Part shown: one piece after another, positions 48,105 to 61,833 of the stretch
How the letters are laid out: every line of letters begins with the position of its first letter
Numbering within the stretch: position 1 is the stretch's first letter
Origin: Pseudisothecium myosuroides
Lineage: Eukaryota; Streptophyta; Bryopsida; Hypnales; Lembophyllaceae
Direction: 5' to 3'
Length of the DNA stretch: 64,000 nt
Assembly: GCA_951799445.1 (NCBI GenBank)
Contig: OX637290.1
Coordinates: 1,304,501-1,368,500 of the forward strand
Notes under the pieces: model-generated
Databases searched by the model: none
The model's input: only the letters and a program-made list of their open reading frames with translations
What the model was told of the DNA's origin: nothing
Position numbers and translations under genes: made by a program

Positions 48105-49039
48105 TTAACCCCTAAAGGACCAACATGCATTTTTGGCAACATAGAAATTTTGAGCAGGTACGTGTGACTAAAGATTTGCATATTTTGGGCTGAAATTTTT
48201 ATAAAAGGTGGAGACAAGGAATATCTTTCATTTGCACCAAATTTCATGACATTTGGAAATACGAGTCAAAAGTTATGGCCTAATATGTTGTTTGTTTCTC
48301 AACTCGGGTAGTCTGGGCAGATCAGAAAAAATCACTTTTTTCAAAAATAAAAATTCGAAATTGGTTTATTAGATTTATATATACGTGGAAAGCTTTGAAT
48401 TATTCCATTTTGATCAATGAGTCAAACGTTATGAAGATTTTTAGTTTGCAGACAGTTATCGATTGTCTACTCTAAAATAAACTTTGAAATTGTTTATTTC
48501 ACTCAATTTTTGATATTTTTCAAAAAAAAATAAAATTGTAGGATGTAGATTGTTTATTACAACATTGCAACCATTGGGATTGGCATTTTTCAATTCCATA
48601 ATTAAATTCTTAACAATTTAGTGTTTTGAACCATTCTCTACTTCTTTCTACTTACTATTTTTTTCCTATATGTTGTACAATTCCAAATAATCTGAAATTT
48701 TTTAAGCATGTAGCCAACTTGCCCTAAAGAATGAATCCAAAGAAGCACAACCATTTTGGAATTTTTTTCATAATAATCTGACCTTGTAAAGTGCAGTTGC
48801 CCGGTTTTTTGCAGGGCCAAAAAAAGGACTTTTGCCACTTCAAACCCTAATATCTTCCAATCTACACGATGGAAATTTCTGAAATTTTTTCCACATATTC
48901 TCAAATCAGAGTACTACAAGATCCTATAGAACTTACATGTGTCCAAAATGATATTTTTCAAAAATCTGGTATTTATACTAGAAATGGCAATTTTGGAGCA
49001 TTTTTGGTGAGAACATAGTCAAGGAACTTTAGGGGTTAA
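48105..49039 (-). repeat. TTAA-flanked element
   Basis: A 935 bp copy: starts TTAACCCCTAAAGGACCAAC, ends AAGGAACTTTAGGGGTTAA. It belongs to the same subgroup as 35640-36345 and 62347-63242, with shared blocks AAAGCTTTGAATTATTCCAT and GGATGTAGATTGTTTATTAC. No coding capacity beyond spurious 60-88 codon frames. Confidence 0.85.
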
Positions 49040-49486
49040 TCTTCTGTTAATTAGGGCCCCTTTTTTCTTATAGTGATGATTAAAGAGAGGTTGTCAAGGT
49101 ATTTATTCTTGTCAATTCTTAACACATGCTATTCCAATGGAAAAAAACCACCAATTGTGTAATAGTTTTATAAGTGTCGGGTGAGAAGGAGTACTAGTTG
49201 ATGAAACGCACCTCATTCTTTGATTTGCGTCGTATAGTTGTACTTTAGAATATAAATTTCTCATTGGAGCTTATTTATTGACACAACTCCATTTTTCTAC
49301 AAACTTAGCTAGGAAACAATATTAGTAAATAGCTATATCCACAAGTAATGTGGAGTTTAGGCTAGGACACAACTGGTAGAGCAATCAATGTATTCAAGTT
49401 TTTTTTCATTTGGTAGATTGCATTATATACATGGATACTAGTTTAGACTTCTGATGTTTTTTTGTTTATTCCAAAAAGAAGGGTGA

Positions 49487-49831
49487 TTGATGTCTGACTA
49501 TTCAAAATTCTTTTGTGTGAGCAGTGGAACTTCTATGTGGGCTTTACCTTGCACGGAGGATGATAAAAGTCGACGCAAGCACTCAATGGTTCACTGCTTA
49601 AGCTTTCTAGAAATGGTGGTGCCATGTTGTGATATGTATGAAACACATTACCGCAGAAAGGAGGAAGAAAGGCTCTGGGCAAATGATCCAGCACTTGCGG
49701 TTGTTCATGCCCAAGCAGAAAAAAGACTAGAATCTGATTGCTCTATTCCATTGTATTCAGCCTCTACGGCCATTTCCACTGTACTCAATCTCTGGCTGAT
49801 AATTGACTCCTATTCATTGTACAATACATAG
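49487..49831 (+). CDS. Unrecognised ORF, possible exon fragment
   Basis: A 114-codon frame. Its middle part (LEMVVPCCDMYETHYRRK and the Glu/Arg-rich stretch after it) has a protein-like, charged composition unlike the low-complexity frames nearby. A plausible acceptor, TTGTGTGAGCAG, precedes it at about 49511-49522. I recognise no domain and see no neighbouring exons. It may be a displaced exon or a gene relic, or chance. Confidence 0.25.
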   Translation: MMSDYSKFFCVSSGTSMWALPCTEDDKSRRKHSMVHCLSFLEMVVPCCDMYETHYRRKEEERLWANDPALAVVHAQAEKRLESDCSIPLYSASTAISTVLNLWLIIDSYSLYNT

Positions 49832-49927
49832 TAAATAATAGAAGTTTCATGTATACTGCATATTAAATAATAGAAGTTTCATGCACACAGCATATTAAAT
49901 AATAGGAGCTTCATTGTACGCAGCATT
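49831..49927. repeat. Three tandem units of about 32 bp
   Basis: Consensus TTAAATAATAGAAGTTTCAT plus YAYACWGCATA, repeated three times with a few changes in the last unit. Confidence 0.75.
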
Positions 49928-50132
49928 ATAAAATCCTTTCCATTGTACTCAACCTCTGACTTGCTGAGGTGAGCCATTTGATAAGCCAATAAAATTTTGT
50001 CAACATAGCAGGTGGAGATAGTAGAAAAATTTTAGCCTTGAAACGTGAAGGATAATTTAAATAAGATACGGGGTCCCCTTCAAGGTCGTTTTGGAGGCCC
50101 TCAAGTGACCTGACTTTTTCTCTGATGCTATG

Positions 50133-53100
50133 AAATGCGGACTCCAAATTCATTCCTCTAACTTTACAACAAAGCATCTTAGACATTATGAAAAGTAAAT
50201 ATGAGTTTATTGAAAGCCATGACTATCACTACCTTTCCTATGCAATGAAGAAAAACATTTAGCCTCTAAGAATATTTGAAGGGTTGCCAAAAGTTAAGAA
50301 AAAATATTTAATAATTGCACCAAATAACTTCCTGAACTGCCTAACCAATCCTTTCAATTTTAAATAATTATTCGGCAAAAAGGAGCCCGAGGTGACCTCA
50401 GGTGACCTCAGGCTACGCCGGAGTATGGTAGTACTGCCCAAGTTCACGGCTCACACAACGTGGGCACATCTATTGTCGTACGGTCTTGGAAATTAAATGG
50501 TTTGGGTTAGCTCCCAGCCGCAGTTCACCACCAACTTGGTCTTGAGGTTGCCACCGTGAGGCTCGCAAGTTACATCAGAATTCAAGGTTCGATCTTAGTA
50601 CGTCGAACAACAGAGATCAGATTATCATTACTTTCAGAGTTGTGGTGGGCAACAAATGACTTGAAGCAGCTAACAAGTAGAGGTACTAGCTGCTAACAAA
50701 GATCTAGAAATTTGCCGGTTGAATTGGCCGGGCATGACGAGTCTTCTTCGTCTTCGGGAACGTCAGTAGCTGGATTTACGCCTTCAGAGCTGCACAGATC
50801 GAGAAAAAACTGCCATTGGGGATGGGTTGAGAGCGTTGTGCGTGTACATGCCGCTTACACTTATGTTAGGCGGTCCTGCAGGTGTTTTTTAAGGACTGCG
50901 AAGTCACGTGCATGTGTTCTGGCTTGTCAATTTCTCTACGGGAATATCAGAAGTTTCCCAGATCCTAGCTTTTGTTCCCGGAACTAGGAAGAGGGGGATC
51001 AGGGAATGTATTGTTGGCGGCAGAGAGAGAGAATCAGGGACACAAAGTTTCTATTGGCATGGTAAGACTACTGTAAACCGATAATGGATGGCAATCCGGG
51101 AACCAGAAATAATCACCCTACCGTGGTAAGAGCGGAGGTCCTGGGGGTGTCTTGGGAGCAACGTACGTTGAGATCATATATTCATCACAATTGCAACTAG
51201 TGACTAATTCAATGTTGTCCACAACGGCTGTTCTACGTCTCATCGTCCTGTTTGTGTTCCATAACCCGATTGCAACTGCAGACACGCGAATCACCTTCCC
51301 CAACTTCTCGCCTCATGACGATTTCTTCACACTTGGAGATGTGGCGTACGACCCCGACCATCGTTCCTACATCCTCAACGCAGGTGCCAGGACGCTTGCT
51401 TCCAAAGGGTCCTGTGGAGTGCTGCAGTATGGAAAAACGGTCCACATTCAGAATGTGGCAACTGGGAGAGTGGCTTCCTTCAGCTCCTCTTTCTCCTTCA
51501 CATTTGCCACGCACGGTGTGCCTTGGGACAACATGAGCAACACCTTGGGTGGGAGCGGACTCGCTTTTGCCATTACCCAGAACGTACGCATGGCTACCCT
51601 GCACGAAATTTTCTCCCAATTGGCACACTCCGGTTCATGCAAGATAGATCGAAATGAAAACATTCGAATGACTCCTCCAACCTTTGCAATCGAATTTGAC
51701 ACAGATTACAATCCAAGTCGCGACAGGGAGCCCAGCAACAACTTCATCAGGGTTTCCAGAAACGTTGAATCTGAATATGATCTGGAAGCGTACACTCACA
51801 ACCTTTGTGGTAAGGACACGCATTGCACGTATTTCTCCAATGGGCAAATTTTCACTGCTTGGATTGATTTCAATAGCTCATCCCAGACTCTGGAATTCAG
51901 AATGGCCAAAGGATCAATTCCCAAGCCCGTCCAGCCTCTGCTGCTCGTTTCCAATTACAAATTTCCGAGATGGATCGGAGATGAGGTCGTGATCTCGTTC
52001 TGGGGATCCTCAGATGTCAATCATTTGCAAGAGCATGAGCTCTTGTCCTGGAGCTTCTTCAGCACGGGGATATCAGAATCTAAGTTCCAACGGATGCTTC
52101 AATATTTGAAGTCCAAAACGGGGTGGGTTGGTGTCACTTCAGGAGTTCTACTTGGAACGCTTGCTGCCTTGGTGATTGTCTGGTCCGTCCTTTCATTTAC
52201 ATCGTCATCCACCAGTTACACTGCTTTGGGTTATTCCACAGGACCACGTGTCTTCTCGTATAATGAGCTCCGCAAGGCAACGGACAACTTTGATGAAAGA
52301 ACTGTGCTTGGACGTGGCGGATCAGGAGTTGTTTACAAAGGCTCTTTGGAAGGTGAGAGGAGTGTTTTTCAGGCAGACTTTCCAGTGAATTTTGCACTGG
52401 GATGTGCACTAGCCACTAGGTAGTCAATCATGCATGGACTCCGGGACTCGTGCGTGCTCGTTGCTTGATAGTGACTGTTGTGAAACTTGCTTCTGAAAAT
52501 AGTCCTAAACAACAACAAAAGCTCCTTCCAAAGAGGACATGTAGACCTATTCATAAATTGCATTCATAAATGTAGGTATGTTATCTCTTGATACACAATC
52601 TTCGTAAGATGTTTCTATGCAATTGGAAAAAACTTCAGTTCCATTTAATGTTGTTGAAATCCATGTTTGATCCAGGTGGTGGTATTCTGGTTGCTGTGAA
52701 ACAAATCAACATATCAGACTCTTCGCAGGCTGAAGTCCTTTTTCATGCTGAAGTGACAAGTCTAGGCCAAATTCGACATCGAAATGTGGTGAAGTTGCAA
52801 GGATGGTGTCAAGAGAAAGGCAAATTGTTGTTGGTGTATGAATACTTGTCCAATGGAACTCTCTATGATTGGCTTTACAAAAACCGTAGCCAACGGATTC
52901 TATCGTTGAAAGTGCGGCATACCATTCTTGAAGAAGTGGGTGCAGCCCTAAAATACTTGCATGAAGATTGCTTGAGTTGTATTTTGCACCGCGACATCAA
53001 GTCTAGTAATGTGTTATTGGATGCAGATTTCAATGCCTATGTTGGAGACTTTGGACTTGCTCGTTTGATGGACCCCCACAAACTGGAGAAGACTACTTTG

Positions 53101-54043
53101 GCAGCGGGCACATTGGGCTACATGGCTCCTGAATTGCCCTACACAGGCAAAGCCACAAAAGAATCAGATGTGTACAGTTTTGGCATCTTGGTGTTGGAAG
53201 TGGTGTGTGGAAGACGCCCCTTAGATTTGCAAACCGTGGAGCCTGAAGATCTTGTATTGTTGATCGCGGTTTGGTGCGCTTATGAAGTTGGGTCACTCTC
53301 TAGTATAGTAGATCCAAGAATGCTTGAGACACCTCAACCATCAAGCGAGTCTGAACATTTGAATTCTAACACTGCCTTTGGATCCATAGTTGCAGATATG
53401 GACTTGGAAATTGAAATGGCAATAATTGTGAGTTTGCTTCAGTTAGGGCTCTTTTGTTGCCTTCCCAATCCCAAGGCTCGACCTTCTATGGGAGAAGTAA
53501 ATAGACTATTGCAACAGATTCGAGACATAGGTAATAAATCTTCTATCAGGACAATTTTCATACCATCATTGCCATCGACCAAGCCCCTTGGACTTTATAG
53601 TTCATTGGAGTTCTCACATAGCTCTATTCGGAGCACTTCAATGGGACCTTCTCCTATATCATTGGTGTAACTTTCTTTTAAATGATCTTATTACTTGAAG
53701 GCCAAAGTATTGATGATTGGCACCAAATAGTTTTCTTACTACAAGGGCATATTTGTTTGCCTTTTTCACACTAAATCTTAGCTTGATGCCGGTTTGGTCC
53801 CATATACAATTCAATGCACGACGTTCTATTCTCATGATTTTTGTTTCTTCAACATGGTATATTGTAGCTTCTATATTTTTTCAATCTATGTATCCAAAAT
53901 TTTAAAATCTTCCAAACACTCTAAACTCTGTGTTACCTATGTATATATTTAAAACAACCAAATCTCAAAGATGAAATCACATGGCTTCTATGAGTAATAA
54001 AATTTCCAAATCTTTTGTATAGAATTTAAATTGTCTTGGATTT
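50133..54043 (+). repeat. Segmental duplication, copy B
   Basis: Counterpart of 26503-32265 at an offset of 21,777 bp over the gene. It lacks the CACTA-type insertion: the site reads CAACAAAGCATCTTAGACAT where copy A reads CAATAAA, element, AAACCAACTTGGACAT. Flanks diverge by substitutions and indels, while the core is almost identical. Confidence 0.85.
51212..53670 (+). CDS. L-type lectin receptor-like kinase, copy B
   Basis: Paralogue of the gene at 29435. Exons 51212-52352 and 52676-53670 give 711 aa. Exon 1 encodes exactly the same protein as copy A, and the 323 bp intron is also the same length. Differences lie only in exon 2: Arg416 (Gln in A; Arg is usual in the family's IRHRN motif), one silent change near 53055, and several substitutions in the last 50 residues (for example IGNKSSIRTIF against IGNESSITTIL). 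Lectin, transmembrane and kinase landmarks are as in copy A, with Lys389, HRD, DFG and APE intact. An in-frame ATG at 51152 would add 20 residues. Both genes look functional; the ligand is unknown. Confidence 0.9.
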
Positions 54044-56280
54044 CTTTTTAAAAGTTTTTGAGACCATCAGAGACACACGTAGATAATAGATATCTTTTAG
54101 AATTGTAACACTTTCTCTTTGTTTCATGTGTCATTAGAATAAAAATCAGCCCTTAGGAGGGTTCTTTCATTTTGAAGAGTCCCTCCAAGGGACTGTGAAT
54201 TTCTCGCAATAGAACTCACAGCTCTTTTGAAGGACAATGGCCACTATTCATCATCAATGATGATTAGTAGTCACAAAAGAAAGATTAAACTTTAAATTTT
54301 AAAAAAAAAATTATAATTATAATTATTAAATAATTATTAAATAATTATAATAATTATAAAGCAATATTTCAATCTAACAAGGATAATTTTGGCCACATCA
54401 AATTTTGAAATTTTGAAATTTTGAAATTTTGAAATTTTGAAATTTTTTATTTATTTAAATATGATTTTTTTTCCCAATTTTTTAAATATGGGTAGGTGCA
54501 AGAAAGACCGACTTTTTTTTGTAGAGTTTGGGTAGTTTCTTTGGAAATATTGTATAAATAAAAAAATAATTTAAAAATATATATATAAATGTGAATAATG
54601 TATACACTTTTAAGAAAAAATTACTCTACAAAGGAAAAGTTTAGAAAATTTTATTTAAGTAGGGAAACTAGAAAAGAGTTGCAAAATCTTAAGAAAATAG
54701 GTACTTTGACATTTTAATTTGTGAAAAATAGGGAAAGAAATTTCAAGAAAAACTAAAAATTGTCAATTCGGGAGAATTTTATCATGAAGAGATTTTACCA
54801 AAAAAATGATCTTAATACCATCTACAATGTTCAGAAATGAGTGTGCAAAGGAGCCCTGTTTGCACGCATGTGGAGGATATAAAATAAAATGAAAATTAAA
54901 TTAGCTTTAATAAAAACATGGCTTTTTACTATGAAAATAGACCACAAAAATATCAGGTCTAGATCATTAATTTTGGGTACTCCCTAGTACTAAAAACCCC
55001 TAAATTGCAAAATGTGACAAATTAGCTAAACCGAAGTTTAAAAATAAGATGATTTTTGAAATTTTTTGAAAAATAAGGTATTTGAATAATATCAAGTTAG
55101 CCATTTTCAATAAAAATTTCAAATTAATTGGGTTCATACTTCAAAAGGTATAGCCAATGAACTTCATCACTTCAATTGTGACACAAAATAATACTAGTCT
55201 TTCTTGCCATCACCCATTATTTCTAAATTATATTATTGAACTCTCTTGTATATGCAAATGAGGCCCTGCAGTTCGGTGGCTAATTTTATTTTTTTATTTT
55301 TATTTTTTTGGCCAGCATTCCTTGTTGTCCGAGAAGTCACAGCCTTCCTAAGGGCTCATTTTTCTTCTAATGCTTTTCATTTAAACTTGGAGCATAATTT
55401 TTTTTCAATTCATTTGCAGCTAATGTAGTGTGTATTGAGTCTAATGAATCATTAACTGTTGAAGGAGAATAATGACTTAATTGAAAATTATCCTTTTAGT
55501 ATAATAGGTTTGTTCCAAGGGAGATGGTCAAGTAGGAAATAGGTTTAATATCTAAAATCAAAATATCTTGACTTGGGATTTCATAGCCAAAAACATTACT
55601 ACAATAACACTGCACTCATACACTGGAATCACAATTTGCACTTACTCATCACATCAAGCCACTCACACAACCAACTGACATCATAACTTAATTCCAGCTT
55701 GAATTGCCATTTAGCAACCATAAACACACACATTTAACCTCCAATTAGGCTCAAAAATCACTCCTTTACAAATTCAATCAATCTCCACAATCACAGACAT
55801 CTATACACATCACAAAAAGACCAATTTTGCTAAGAAGATTGTTATATATATTAAACTGAATTGGTGAGCATATCACCAGTTAAAAGTTTTACAATTTGCT
55901 TAATCAACAAGTCCAACATCCCATTATATTTATTCCACTAACATGCATGTTAAATTTCTCGACACCATTTCCATAACTCATATCCAAATAACACTCAGCA
56001 ATTCCACTTTCTCTCACACAATCTCTATCACCTAAACTAGAACAACTTGGGCCAACATTCTCACTCGACATTCTTGTAGTGGGTGAAATCAAGATGAAAC
56101 CTCACCAACCTAATAGGAATTTTTCCATTGGCGGTTATCAACACAAACCTAATTGGCATCTAAGCCACACATGCTAACTACCAATTTGGAACGGCAATCC
56201 AGCAAGCCAACTAGCCTTCAACACATTCAGTCTATTCAATCTAAAATCCCAGTTGGCACTCAATCGCCTCCTACCCACTA
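54044..56280. other. Intergenic, AT-rich, with a small tandem repeat
   Basis: 54400-54447 holds about six copies of AAATTTTG. 54300-54360 is an AT palindrome of ATTATAATTA units. From about 55560 the + strand becomes C/A-rich. No gene is supported. Confidence 0.4.
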
Positions 56281-56914
56281 CGCGACTTGGATTGTAATCT
56301 GTGTCAAATTCGATTGCAAGGGTTGGAGGAGTCATTCGAATGTTTTCATTTCGATCTATCTTGCATGAACCGGAGTGTGCCAATTGGGAGAAAATTTCAT
56401 GCAGGGTAGTTATGCGTACGTTCTGGGTAATGGCAAAAGCGAGTCCGCTCCCACCCAAGGTGTTGCTCATGTTGTCCCAAGGCACACCGTGCGTGGCAAA
56501 TGTGAAGGAGAAAGAGGAGCTGAAGGAAGCCACTCTCCCAGTTGCCACATTCTGAATGTGGACCGTTTTTCCATACTGCAGCACTCCACAGGACTCTTTG
56601 GAAGCAAGCGTCCTGGCACCTGCGTTGAGGATGTAGGAACGATGGTCGGGGTCGTGCGCAACATCTCCAAGTGTGAAGAAATCGTCATGAGGCAAGAAGT
56701 TGTTGAAGGTGATTCGCGTGTCTGCAGTTGCAATCGGGTTATGGAACACAAACAGGACGATGAGACGTAGAACAGCCGTTGTGGACAACATTGAATTAGT
56801 CACTAGTTGCAGTTGTGATGAATGATCTCAACGTATGTTGCTCCCATGACACCCCCAGGGCCTCCACTCTTACCACGGTAGGGTGATTATTTCTGGTCCC
56901 GGATTGCCATCCAC
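56281..56914 (-). pseudogene. Truncated, inverted lectin receptor kinase fragment, copy C
   Basis: Reverse-complement copy of 29308-29946: the 5' leader, the signal peptide and the first roughly 170 residues of the lectin domain. The kinase, the transmembrane helix and the second half of the lectin are absent. Its frame, opening at 56803 with MTNSMLSTT, stays open and runs past the break into unrelated sequence, stopping at 56174 (209 codons, the last about 35 foreign). Substitutions include N for P and L for S in the ITFPNFSPHDD segment, and E for G in ASKGS. So it is older than the A/B homogenisation. The fragment is flanked by imperfect 14 bp direct repeats, CGCCTCCTACCCAC (56265) and TGCCTCCTACTCAC (56916). 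Probably a non-functional gene fragment; a secreted lectin-like peptide is conceivable. Confidence 0.85.
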
Positions 56915-56929
56915 TTGCCTCCTACTCAC

Positions 56930-57759
56930 AGCCTTGACACTGGATTTACTTGGCACTGGCACAAAATATAAGCCACCAACTAACACTACCAAATGCTAAT
57001 TCACTAACTAAATACACTTAAATTTGATGTACTAACCTACTAAATTGGTACAAAAAGACAAAAAAAATGAACACAAAATTGAGAAAAAAGAGTCCAATTA
57101 CAAACTTCACATTGACAGAGGCTATTGTTGGTTTGCTTTAGATTAGTATTAACTGACAATGGACCAACCTCGAGACCAAGCTTTGCATGCTTTACAAGTG
57201 CATTGTCATGATGCTAGAAGGGTGCTCAAATTGTGGTAATGGGTGGGTGATTGATGCAAATTATGGGAGGGACCAAGAGATGTCAAAATTGGATAACTGA
57301 CCACATTAGGTTGTTAATCTACCTTAGTACATATAATTCCTAAGTTTCTTTTGCAGTAACCTTGGAAGTTAATATGTTAATATTTTATATTAATTTTAAT
57401 TTTAAAAATCCAAAATCCAAAACATCACATATATTCCATTTTCACCACTCTTATTTTTGCACCTATTCTAGGCTAATGTCCAACATAATTCAAGCTAGTT
57501 TTTTATACCGTCATTTTGAACCACCATTTGTTATTTACTTCAAATGTGTTTTTGAATGTAAATGAATACAAACTATGACTTTTGAATATTAGCAAGCAGA
57601 TTTTGACATTCACTATCTTGAACATTTTATTAACAAAATAAAACAAATACTTTAGCAGTTTAGCTTGTCATCTCAAGAGAATTTCAAAGACCCTAGATAA
57701 GCTCATATTTTCTATGTCCAGGCATTTTCTAAAATATAAATTAGTGTATATTGTATGCA
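56930..57759. other. Intergenic, nothing recognised
   Basis: AT-rich, with no supported gene or repeat boundary. Confidence 0.3.
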
Positions 57760-58380
57760 TAGGACAGGGTCGACAAAAAATAATATTTTTTTTAAATATT
57801 TAAAAAAATCTTAGTCAAAATCAACAAGGATTAAAGAGATTGACCATCTATTATCAAGAGAATTTTTGATGGCAAAGTAAAGGAATTACTTCATTGATAG
57901 TAAGTGAGAATAAAGGATGGAGGGGACGTATTTATAGTAAAATCCGTTGTCCGTTCATGGTTAGACAAAGAATATAGGATAATTTGTAGATGGATGCTTG
58001 ACTATTGGACATTTGGATGTTATTCTACACATGTGAATGTTGTTTCAAACATCTGGACATTGTTTTAGACATTCTACTTCGAGCACAATTCTTGCTTTTC
58101 ATATCCTATATTTTTTCATCCATGGCATACATCCATCTCTTTCCTTTTTTTTACAAAGCATGCCACATGGATGCCCTTTCGTTAAATTTTTCAAATTTGG
58201 TTAGCATTTTACCACAGCCTACAATAACTTTTACAGACTTACCTTCAGTCAAATTGTATTTGCTTGCTGACATGGAAGTACTATGTTTTTTGGATGTTCA
58301 AAAAACATCATGTTGTCTACAAAAACACCGCATGTCCAGAGGCTGACTTCCAAAAAAACATGGATTTCTTCTAGTGTATA
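57760..58380. repeat. Partial foldback element and a CACTA-like end
   Basis: TAGGACAGGGTCGAC at 57765-57779 is the inverse of the terminus at 47926, and the following sequence (GACCATCTATTATCAAGAG, then a TTTTTGATGGCAAA block) resembles the left part of the 23868 element. The right part is lost. TTTCTTCTAGTG at 58365-58376 looks like a CACTA-type right terminus, but its left partner was not found. Confidence 0.45.
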
Positions 58381-60559
58381 CAACAATCAATCTCCAAGTG
58401 AGTGATCTATTAATTGAATCAAGTGTAAACTTATTCAAATGGATGCATGGATTGCACTCTTTTTAACTTTCAAACTCATCAAAGTCTATGACCATGTAGA
58501 CAAACATTGTAGTCTTCTATCTTCGATGCTTCATTTTGTCATAGAAAAATGAATGGAATTTTTATTTTTTATTTTGTTGAGATTAAGTCACATATCTTCT
58601 ATAAGGTTGAAAAAACTCCAGATTGTTTGTGAAATATGAAATTAATATGAATTTTTGAATAAAAAGTGAAAAAAATCATTCATATACAATACAGTATATG
58701 CTTACAAAATCTGATTTTTTTGGCATAGGTATATACTATAGTTTAGAAAATTATGGTACAATTCTTTTACTATATCATTCTATAATTAGAAAATTATCAC
58801 CCCAAAGTTCAAACTAAAGTTTCAATAAAACATAATATTTTTTGAATTTTTTGAATTTTTAGATTGGAGTAGAAACTAGACTTGATAAATTTAACTTCAG
58901 CAATTGATTCAAATTTAGAAAAGATCATTGTTATGGTTTGAATTCAGATTCAAAGAAAGGAGCACAAACTGCCAAAATACATTACACGATGATCCATAAT
59001 TTGGAAATCAAAAATCCTCAAAAACTATTGCCATCATTTATGGATTTTTTTGGTATCCACACCTATATGCTACTGCTCAAAATGAGTCCAAAAAATGTTG
59101 GATGAAAATAGTTGTTCTCCATCCTTTGCAAAGCTTATTATTCTTTAAAAGGACGGTTTGTTTTATCTTGTTGACTATATAAGGTTAACCCTTAAGTGTT
59201 CAAGTATCCATTGAATAGAAGACAAATGTTGTGAAAAATACTTTTACTCCAATTAATATTTTCTAAAGAAAATATGAAAAAATTTGAGTAATATTTTAGG
59301 AAAAAGAAGTAGAATTATATTGCATGGATCAATGTTATTATCTATCTATATATATTAGGAATTTCAATTATATATAATATATTTTCAAAAAAAAATCATA
59401 CTATCAATAAATCAAGTGTTTAGGAGCTAACTATTGATAAATACCAAGAAGGTAGTTGTACCTAAAATCATTCCACTAAGGTTTATTGAAGTAGAATAAT
59501 GACCAAATAGGAAACTACTTTTTAGTATATTAAGTTCAAACCAAGGCTGTTTTGTCAAATGGAATTTTATTTCAATAGAAAAATGATCTTTAGCTTCTAT
59601 TTTCAATTAGGGATCTATATTCAACTCAATTGCTTAATACTCCAAATAGACATAATTCAACTTCAACGACACCAATCCAATTAACTCATGCAAATCCAAC
59701 AATTTTGACAATTGCAATTCCAATTTGGCATATACACAATCACACAACAAGCACTCATAAATCCAACACAAAGTCATCAATCTCAAGCACAAAAATATCC
59801 AAATAAGCAATTAAGTTCTATTAATCATTCATCCAAAACAACAAAAACAATGGGATCAATTCAAATGGACCACCTTCAGCCTAACAGGAGCCAAGGAAAC
59901 AACTGTCAAACACCAAATTGGCCTTCCAACTCCCACAATGAACAACTGCCAAGTTGGCTTTCTAGATCACAAACTAGCAACTCCAATGGCCAACTTGGAT
60001 TCACATCTATATTATCTATTGGAACAAGCTATCCCTTTTTTCAGATTTATAATACCAATTGGACTAATTGACCCACCTAAATAGAAAGAAATGAAACAAA
60101 ATTCAAAGAAATGAAACAAAATTCAAAGTCTAACAGTAAATCTACAAGATTGCAAGTAGGTGCAATATATATATATATATATGGACTCCAATTCTCTCTA
60201 CACAATTGATGACAATCAATTTAAATCTTTCAAATATTGAAATTTTATGGTTTTAAAGTCTTGAAACGTATGAACATGTAAATTATAAAATTGAAAAAGT
60301 GTAATTTGGAAAATTTGAACACTAGTACTTGTAAATTTATGAAATATAAGTTTGTAACTTCTCCATTGTAAAATTAAGAGTTTAATGACTTAATAATTTA
60401 TTCCATTTTCATTTTGTCAGATTGAAATTTTTTGAATTATAAATTTCTTCAAATTTTAAATGTTTTAAATTTTTATATTTCATTAAAAAAACATTAACTT
60501 ATAAAGCTTATGATGTAATCATAAGCTTAATGATTACTGTACACTTTAAACTTGCTAAA
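58381..60559. other. Intergenic, nothing recognised
   Basis: AT-rich. A 119-codon ORF at 59712-60071 is Gln/Ser/Asn-rich and lies in a C/A-rich tract, so it is not called. A small palindrome, AAGCTTATGAT-GTA-ATCATAAGCTT, lies near 60506-60530. Confidence 0.3.
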
Positions 60560-61802
60560 GGCTTTAACATAGTTCAACATACTTCAAACGTCTAACAATC
60601 TAAAGCATTGTAACTCAAAGAAGTTGATTGAAATTAAAGAACTAGTAATTTAATACATCTTAAAGAGACAAACAATTTACTTTTCAAATATTTAGTCAAA
60701 TATTGGAGTTGTTTTTGAATATATGAGATCAAGTAAATCTAATACATGTTGCAATACTCATCATTCAAAACAAAAATCATTTTTACGATATGACGATCAA
60801 AATTTGTCTTAACCCCTAAAGTCCCATTGTTCCCTTGGGGGACAAAATGGATTTTGGGTAGGCTCCTATGGTCTCAATATTTGTCATTATTTTTTGAAAT
60901 TTTGTGAGAAGATAGAAAAACACGTTTGATTTTTAGAAATTTTATTTTATTTCAATCGGAGACCGGGAGCAAAAGTTATTGCACAAAAAGTCCTTTCTTT
61001 AGTTCGTCAGGCAGAAAAAGACCCTCAAAAAAACTTAAAATAAAAAAATAAAACAAATAGTTTCATATAGATTATATTTTATCTACATGGGAAGCTTTGA
61101 TTCATTCTATTTGGATTTATTATGAGAAAATTAGGGACAATCTTGTTTTGGGGGCAATTAGAGCATTTTCTTGAAAAAAAACACTTGTAGGATTCAATTC
61201 TGAACTCAATTTTCACAATTTTTCAAAAATAAAGGTTTCCCAAGGTTAAGATCTCTTGCTAGAACAATTTTACCACTAAAATTAGTGTATTTCAATTCCA
61301 TCTTAGAGCTATTAACAATTTAGATTTTTTATCAACCTTGAACCTACTTCTTCTTAATAATTTTTAATGAGTGAAAACTAAGTGTGTGTTTTTTGAATTT
61401 TTTTTCGTAGACTCTCAACTCAATTCTTCATCAAATAAAATTAGAAATTCAAAATCAATAGAGCAAAAATTTTAAGTTTGAAGGTTCAAAGCCAAAAAAT
61501 GTAGTTGAGCAAGGTGCAAAAAAACTCGTTTCCTTCACTTTAAATGCAAATATCTTGCAATCTACACGGTCAAAGTTTATGAAATTTCTTCCTCACATTT
61601 TTACACTTGTCTAGTACAAGATCCTTTGGTTAGATTTGCAAAAAAAACATTTTCCAACTTTTTTTGCTCTTTGCTATAGAAATGACAGTTTTGAGTGGTT
61701 TCTGACGGAAAAAAGGCCCTAGGACTTTAGGGGTTAAACATTTGATGAAAATATTCCCAAATGGTTGCAATCACTAGAATTTAACTAAAATTATTATAAT
61801 TC

Positions 61803-61833
<31 letters not shown>

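Noticed and set aside
59712..60071. 119-codon Gln/Asn/Ser-rich ORF
   Set aside because: Composition follows the C/A-rich DNA, and there is no recognisable motif.
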